Positions 62,014 through 64,000 of a stretch of DNA of 64,000 nucleotides are shown in pieces. The position numbers were made by a program, and so were the translations under genes. Position 1 is the first letter of the stretch; the number at the start of each line of letters is the position of its first letter. Source of the DNA: Stercorarius parasiticus (Eukaryota; Chordata; Aves; Charadriiformes; Stercorariidae); assembly GCA_013396915.1 (NCBI GenBank), contig VWZL01006771.1, forward strand, positions 2,187,379-2,251,378, given 5' to 3'. Under the pieces are notes generated by a model that was not told the DNA's origin, did not search any database, and was given only the letters and a program-made list of their open reading frames with translations.

Positions 62014-62417
62014 ATAGAATCACAGAATCACCTAGGTTGGAAGGGACCTTTCAGATTCAGCTAGTTGAACCATCAACCTAACTCTTGACAAAAACCATCA
62101 CTAAACCATATCTCTAAGCACCGTGTCTACCTGTCTTCTAAATACCTCCAGGTATGGTGCCTCAACCACTTCCCTGGGCAGCCTGTTCCAATGCTTGGTA
62201 ACCATTTCTGTGAAGAAATTTTTCCTAATATCTGATCTAAACCTCCCCTGGCGCAACTTGAGGCTGTTTCCTCTTGTCCTATTGCCTGTTCCTTGGGAGA
62301 AGAGACCAACCCCCACCTCACTGCACCCTCCTTTCAGGTAGTTGTAGAGAGCGTCTCCCCTCAGCTGAGGTCTCCCCTCAGCCTCCTTTTCTCCAGGCTG
62401 AACAAACCCAGCTCCCT
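62014..62417 (-). mobile_element. CR1 LINE 3' end with ORF2 C-terminus
   Basis: The plus strand begins AGAATCACAGAATCA, the reverse complement of the CR1 terminal 8-bp repeats, then GGTTGGAAGGGACC. The minus strand from 62316 to 62101 encodes 71 residues typical of the CR1 reverse-transcriptase C-terminus, including [20 protein letters not shown] and ending VLRDMV before a stop. The copy is 5'-truncated near 62417, as usual for CR1. Near 62355-62385 a GGGGAGAC-containing segment appears twice, a small internal duplication. Confidence 0.93.
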
Positions 62418-63196
62418 ACGCCAGAAGCACAGGCCCCACTGACACAGAAAGGGAACTGCTGCAAGTCATGTAAATTTGTGCAAAACTTGTTTATGTTTAG
62501 GACTTCTGGCACTTGCTGCACAGGAACCATCAGAAAGACAGTGTTTATATCAAGTGCAGGGAAGGAGAATCCTGTTGTTGGACAAGAATCACTGGCAAGC
62601 AGCAGGCAGCTATTCCCTTCAGGCCCTTTATACGAGGTGTCCTGCACTGTAAAGGTGTTGCAATCCTTTATGACACACGCTAAGAACAATGCACTGTGCT
62701 AATTTTGAAATATTCCAAATTCTCAAAAAGCTTGGGTTACAGGAAAACACTAATCTCAGTGGATTTCTATTAGTCATCCACTGCAAGATGCCTCGATATT
62801 TTAGAACAAAGTGTACAGACAATGTGCAAGAAAGACTAAAAAGGGAAAAGTTACAAACCAGAACTAAAATTCAAAATGGGCAATAAAACTTGCCTAGGCT
62901 AAACCCCACCAAACCTGTCACTCCTTTCCATAAAACACTAAATCTCTCCATAAAGCATTACATCTCTCAAACAAATTTCATATGATAAGACACTCCACGC
63001 TGAGAGCAGTGGAGAAACTGAATTTCAAAATTCAACTATTGTTCACTTCTATGGAATGATAAATTATTTGGTTAATCCTTGTTTTGCACATTGTGTCCTT
63101 CCCTCCCACTGTTTGAACCCTTCTGCCAGCATGGGAAGTCTGGCTTTATTTAAAGCTCAAAAGCAACAGCCTGTGTGGAGGAGATGGGACAGTACA

Positions 63197-63310
63197 TAGA
63201 ATCATAGAATGGTTCGGGTTGGAAGGGACCTTAAAGATCATCTAGTTCCAACCCCCTCCGATGGGCTGGGACACCTCCCACTAGACCAGGTTGCTCAAAG
63301 CCCCATCCAG
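63197..63310 (-). mobile_element. CR1 LINE 3' terminal fragment
   Basis: It starts AGAATCATAGAATGG and runs through GGGTTGGAAGGGACC, then CTCCCACTAGACCAGG, to GCCCCATCCAG. It is about 114 bp of a CR1 3' UTR in minus orientation, severely 5'-truncated, with no coding sequence. Confidence 0.93.
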
Positions 63311-64000
63311 AGACATATCACTGTCTCTTTCTCACAGCATCTTTGCTCCTAACTTACAGGACGGAACAATGCACTATTTTAATGGTGCAATATTGAATCA
63401 TTGCCTCTCAAGTTTTCTACTTTGCCACAGACAACTACATTACTACTTCATTATTACCTGTCAAGTTGCACATGTTCACATAATATTAGCTACTAATCTG
63501 AATTTAAAAAAGGTCATTTAATGACGTATGGGTAGCCTCAAACTGAACTGTAATATGGGCTGTGGAAGCATATCCTGTAAATACAGTAAGTGGTCATTTC
63601 ACAGCGGTTCACAAATCACTGGAGGTTTAAGAACCCATCCAAGTTGCGTAGGGACCACAGTGGCTGAGACAATACCAGCTACTCCAGGTGGCCCGGGGGA
63701 ACAGCACTATTCCAGGCCCCTCCTCTCCTGGAGACCCTCACACACTACGTGTATTTCCCAGTTTTGACAGATGTGTCTAGACACACTGTGGTGGTACAGT
63801 GGTGGAACAGACTTTCATTCTCTACAGTGGTCTTGGGAATTATTGGTTTGTCATCTACAATCATCTAGGAAGTCTCTAATCACCGACTCTTGGTAAAGCC
63901 AAGTTCTGTACCATGTGATATACATTAATTCATTTTTGATAAGTAATGAAATGCTGTGCCAGGCTGGCACCTCATGTAGGCTATGCAGAGAGATTTACTA

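Larger units (their letters stand above)
60223..64000 (-). other. DIP2C intron upstream of w1, partial
   Basis: The acceptor TGTGCAG at 60223 opens it; the donor lies beyond the window. It holds an alternating purine-pyrimidine tract (60935-60979) and two CR1 fragments (62014-62417 and 63197-63310). Confidence 0.85.

Noticed and set aside
60223..64000. Search for the next upstream DIP2C exon
   Set aside because: No minus-strand segment with acceptor and donor encodes the expected sequence before GTIANS, so that exon lies outside the window.

Overview
This is vertebrate nuclear DNA, almost certainly from a bird. One spliced gene runs along the whole window on the minus strand, with short exons separated by introns of 0.1 to 17 kb. 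The recognisable interspersed repeats are avian: CR1 LINE 3' ends (62014-62417, 63197-63310 and an older one near 20190) and a solo LTR of an avian endogenous retrovirus (38853-39407). There are no bacterial genes, operons, CRISPR arrays or plasmid features. Nearly all open reading frames of 60-180 codons are chance ORFs in introns.

The gene is DIP2C (disco-interacting protein 2 homolog C). Reading the minus strand from about 60.2 kb down to 5.9 kb I recovered 13 consecutive coding exons. Every junction has an AG acceptor and a GT donor, and the phases chain without a break. Together they give 1686 nt, which is 561 codons plus a TAG stop. This is roughly the last third of a protein of about 1550 residues: the second AMP-binding (fatty-acyl-AMP-ligase-like) domain and the C-terminal subdomain. 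The 5' exons lie beyond position 64000. The last exon continues into a 3' UTR of about 2.4-2.9 kb, ending at a candidate poly(A) signal near 3507 or 3054.

Layout: 1-3030 is intergenic sequence downstream of DIP2C, with a GC- and CpG-rich patch at 1490-1700. 3030-5924 is the inferred 3' UTR. 5925-6177 is the last coding segment. 11056-15550 is a cluster of five exons. 15551-32796 is a 17.2 kb intron. 32797-32858 is a 62-nt exon with a weak donor. 41855-43161 holds two exons. 43162-52446 is a 9.3 kb intron. 52447-60222 holds five exons, and 60223-64000 is part of the next intron with two CR1 fragments.

I did not find a new biological system here. The items most worth checking are: an AT-rich block at 10480-10650 with nested inverted and direct repeats, which looks like a conserved noncoding element; a possible MITE-like element with imperfect inverted ends (28398-28573); a perfect 11-bp hairpin (24566-24596); an isolated CpG cluster (44570-44632); a weak donor on an exon that forms a frame-neutral pair with the next exon; and all four recognisable transposable elements lying in the same sense as the host gene.
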